This document shows positions 63,189 to 64,000 of a stretch of 64,000 nucleotides of DNA, piece by piece (within the stretch, counting starts at the first letter, position 1; each line of letters opens with the position of its first letter). This DNA comes from Streptomyces yatensis. Its GTDB lineage: Bacteria; Actinomycetota; Actinomycetes; Streptomycetales; Streptomycetaceae. The DNA lies in the NCBI RefSeq assembly GCF_018069625.1, contig NZ_CP072941.1:6944001-7008000 (forward strand), given 5' to 3'. The notes under the pieces were generated by a model, which worked only from the letters and a program-made list of their open reading frames with translations, made no database searches and had not been told where the DNA came from. A program made the position numbers and the translations under genes.

Positions 63189-64000
63189 TTACCTCTCCAG
63201 GACGAGGGCCAGGCCCTGTCCGACGCCGATGCACAAGGTGGCCAGGCCCGTTCCCGAGCCGCGGGCGGCGAGCTGATGGGCGACGGCCCCCGTGAGCCGG
63301 GCCCCGGAGGCGCCGAGCGGGTGGCCGATGGCGATGGCGCCGCCGCGCGGGTTGACGATCGCGGGGTCGAAGCCGGGGTCCTCGGCGGACCATTCGGCGA
63401 GACAGCCCAGCACCTGCGCGGCGAACGCCTCGTTGAGTTCGAGCGTGGCCAGATCGGCGAAGGAGCGGCCCGCCTTGGTAAGGGCGCGGCGTACGGCCTC
63501 GACCGGGCCGAGCCCGAAGTACTGCGGCTCGATACCGGTGACGGCGGAGGCGCCGATCCGGGCCAGCGGCTCGCGTCCGGTGGCCTTCAGCCCCTCCTCG
63601 TCGACGAGGAGCAGCGCGGCCGCGCCGTCGTTGAGGGGCGAGGAGTTGCCCGCGGTGACCGTGCCGCCGGGCTTGCGGAAGGCGGGCTTGAGCTTGGCCA
63701 GGGCCTCGGTCGAGGTGGAGTCGCGGATGGACTCGTCGCGGAGCAGATCGCTGTCCGGGTACGGCAGCACCTCGGCGTCGTACGCCCCGTCCTTCCACGC
63801 CCGCGCCGCCTTCTCATGGCTGCCGAACGCGAACGCGTCCTGCGCCTCGCGGGTGATGCCGTGCTTGTCGGCGATCAGCTCGGCGCCCTCGCCGAGGGCG
63901 ACGGTCCACTCCGGCGGCATCTCCGGGTTGGTCATCCGCCAGCCGAGGGTCGTGGAGTACATCTGCTGATGTCCGGCGGGGAAGGCGCGCTCGGGCTTGG
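63189..64000 (-). CDS. pcaF: Thiolase (acetyl-CoA acyltransferase), N-terminus outside window
   Basis: The C-terminal 269 residues of a thiolase; the frame is open to the right edge. NSSPLNDGAAALLLVDEEG, ELNEAFAAQVLGCLAEW, the catalytic His region NPRGGAIAIGHPLGASGAR and the Cys loop LCIGVGQGLALVLER are all present. The nucleophilic Cys near residue 90 lies outside. Position before pcaHGB suggests beta-ketoadipyl-CoA thiolase, completing the pathway to acetyl-CoA and succinyl-CoA, though a general acetyl-CoA acetyltransferase is possible. Confidence 0.85.
   Translation of the reverse strand, partial: KPERAFPAGHQQMYSTTLGWRMTNPEMPPEWTVALGEGAELIADKHGITREAQDAFAFGSHEKAARAWKDGAYDAEVLPYPDSDLLRDESIRDSTSTEALAKLKPAFRKPGGTVTAGNSSPLNDGAAALLLVDEEGLKATGREPLARIGASAVTGIEPQYFGLGPVEAVRRALTKAGRSFADLATLELNEAFAAQVLGCLAEWSAEDPGFDPAIVNPRGGAIAIGHPLGASGARLTGAVAHQLAARGSGTGLATLCIGVGQGLALVLER

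Overview
The window is about 70% GC actinobacterial chromosome. Heavy GTG/TTG start use, GC-rich third codon positions, the znuACB-zur-glyS neighbourhood, WXG100-type proteins, TTA codons confined to one regulator, a SAV_2336-type protein and Cmx/CmlR-type efflux all point to Streptomyces or a close relative. No tRNA, rRNA, CRISPR array or intact insertion sequence was seen.

Layout. 1-2646: tail of an MmyB-like regulator, a TetR regulator divergent from a RibD/DHFR-like reductase across a dyad operator, and a DUF6924-like protein. 2837-8580: polymorphic-toxin locus with a WXG-like partner, a 1420-residue Rhs/YD-repeat protein and a low-GC tip, followed by an immunity candidate and broken module remnants. 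8694-11952: Cmx-type efflux pump, SDR, LysR; a 42-bp piece of the pump gene recurs after lysR. 12085-15848: minus-strand operon of a WXG-like protein, a lytic-transglycosylase-like protein, a lipoprotein with two related halves and a membrane-anchored GH18-like barrel. 16047-19449: zur and znuACB with two Zur boxes; glyS is divergent. 21076-27482: small membrane proteins, a two-component system, an aldo/keto reductase-TetR operon with a 28-bp perfect dyad, and an MFS pump divergent from an MmyB-like regulator. 28560-30729: GC-rich repeat array and a second DHA2 pump. 30858: dusB.

32243-40241 is the most striking region: four overlapping or closely spaced plus-strand genes encode an alpha/beta hydrolase, a caspase-like protease with a VMAP-type C-terminus, a MoxR AAA+ ATPase and a vWA-like/TPR protein. 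This fits the vWA-MoxR-VMAP ternary conflict systems, with a caspase effector and a translationally coupled hydrolase. 40878: ppdK.

43727-47110 is a compact minus-strand locus: an XRE/TPR regulator with a dyad operator, two small Cys-containing proteins, a 34-residue Pro-rich peptide with one Asp-Gly-Thr, and a PIMT-like methyltransferase. It resembles an aspartimide (imiditide-type) RiPP locus or a peptide/TPR-regulator pair, and it lies between two near-identical hairpins. Next come a bldA-type (two TTA codons) ArsR-like regulator, a second two-component system, an APC permease, a class V aminotransferase, a GntR regulator, a sugar-type ABC importer, and the protocatechuate branch of the beta-ketoadipate pathway (pcaL, pcaB, pcaG, pcaH and a thiolase cut by the window end).

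Two repeat families structure the intergenic space: a roughly 150-175-bp element in three copies, each at or just after a stop codon (23950, 53084, 55335), and GC-rich arrays bounded by one conserved inverted motif (28560-29180, 60085-60297).
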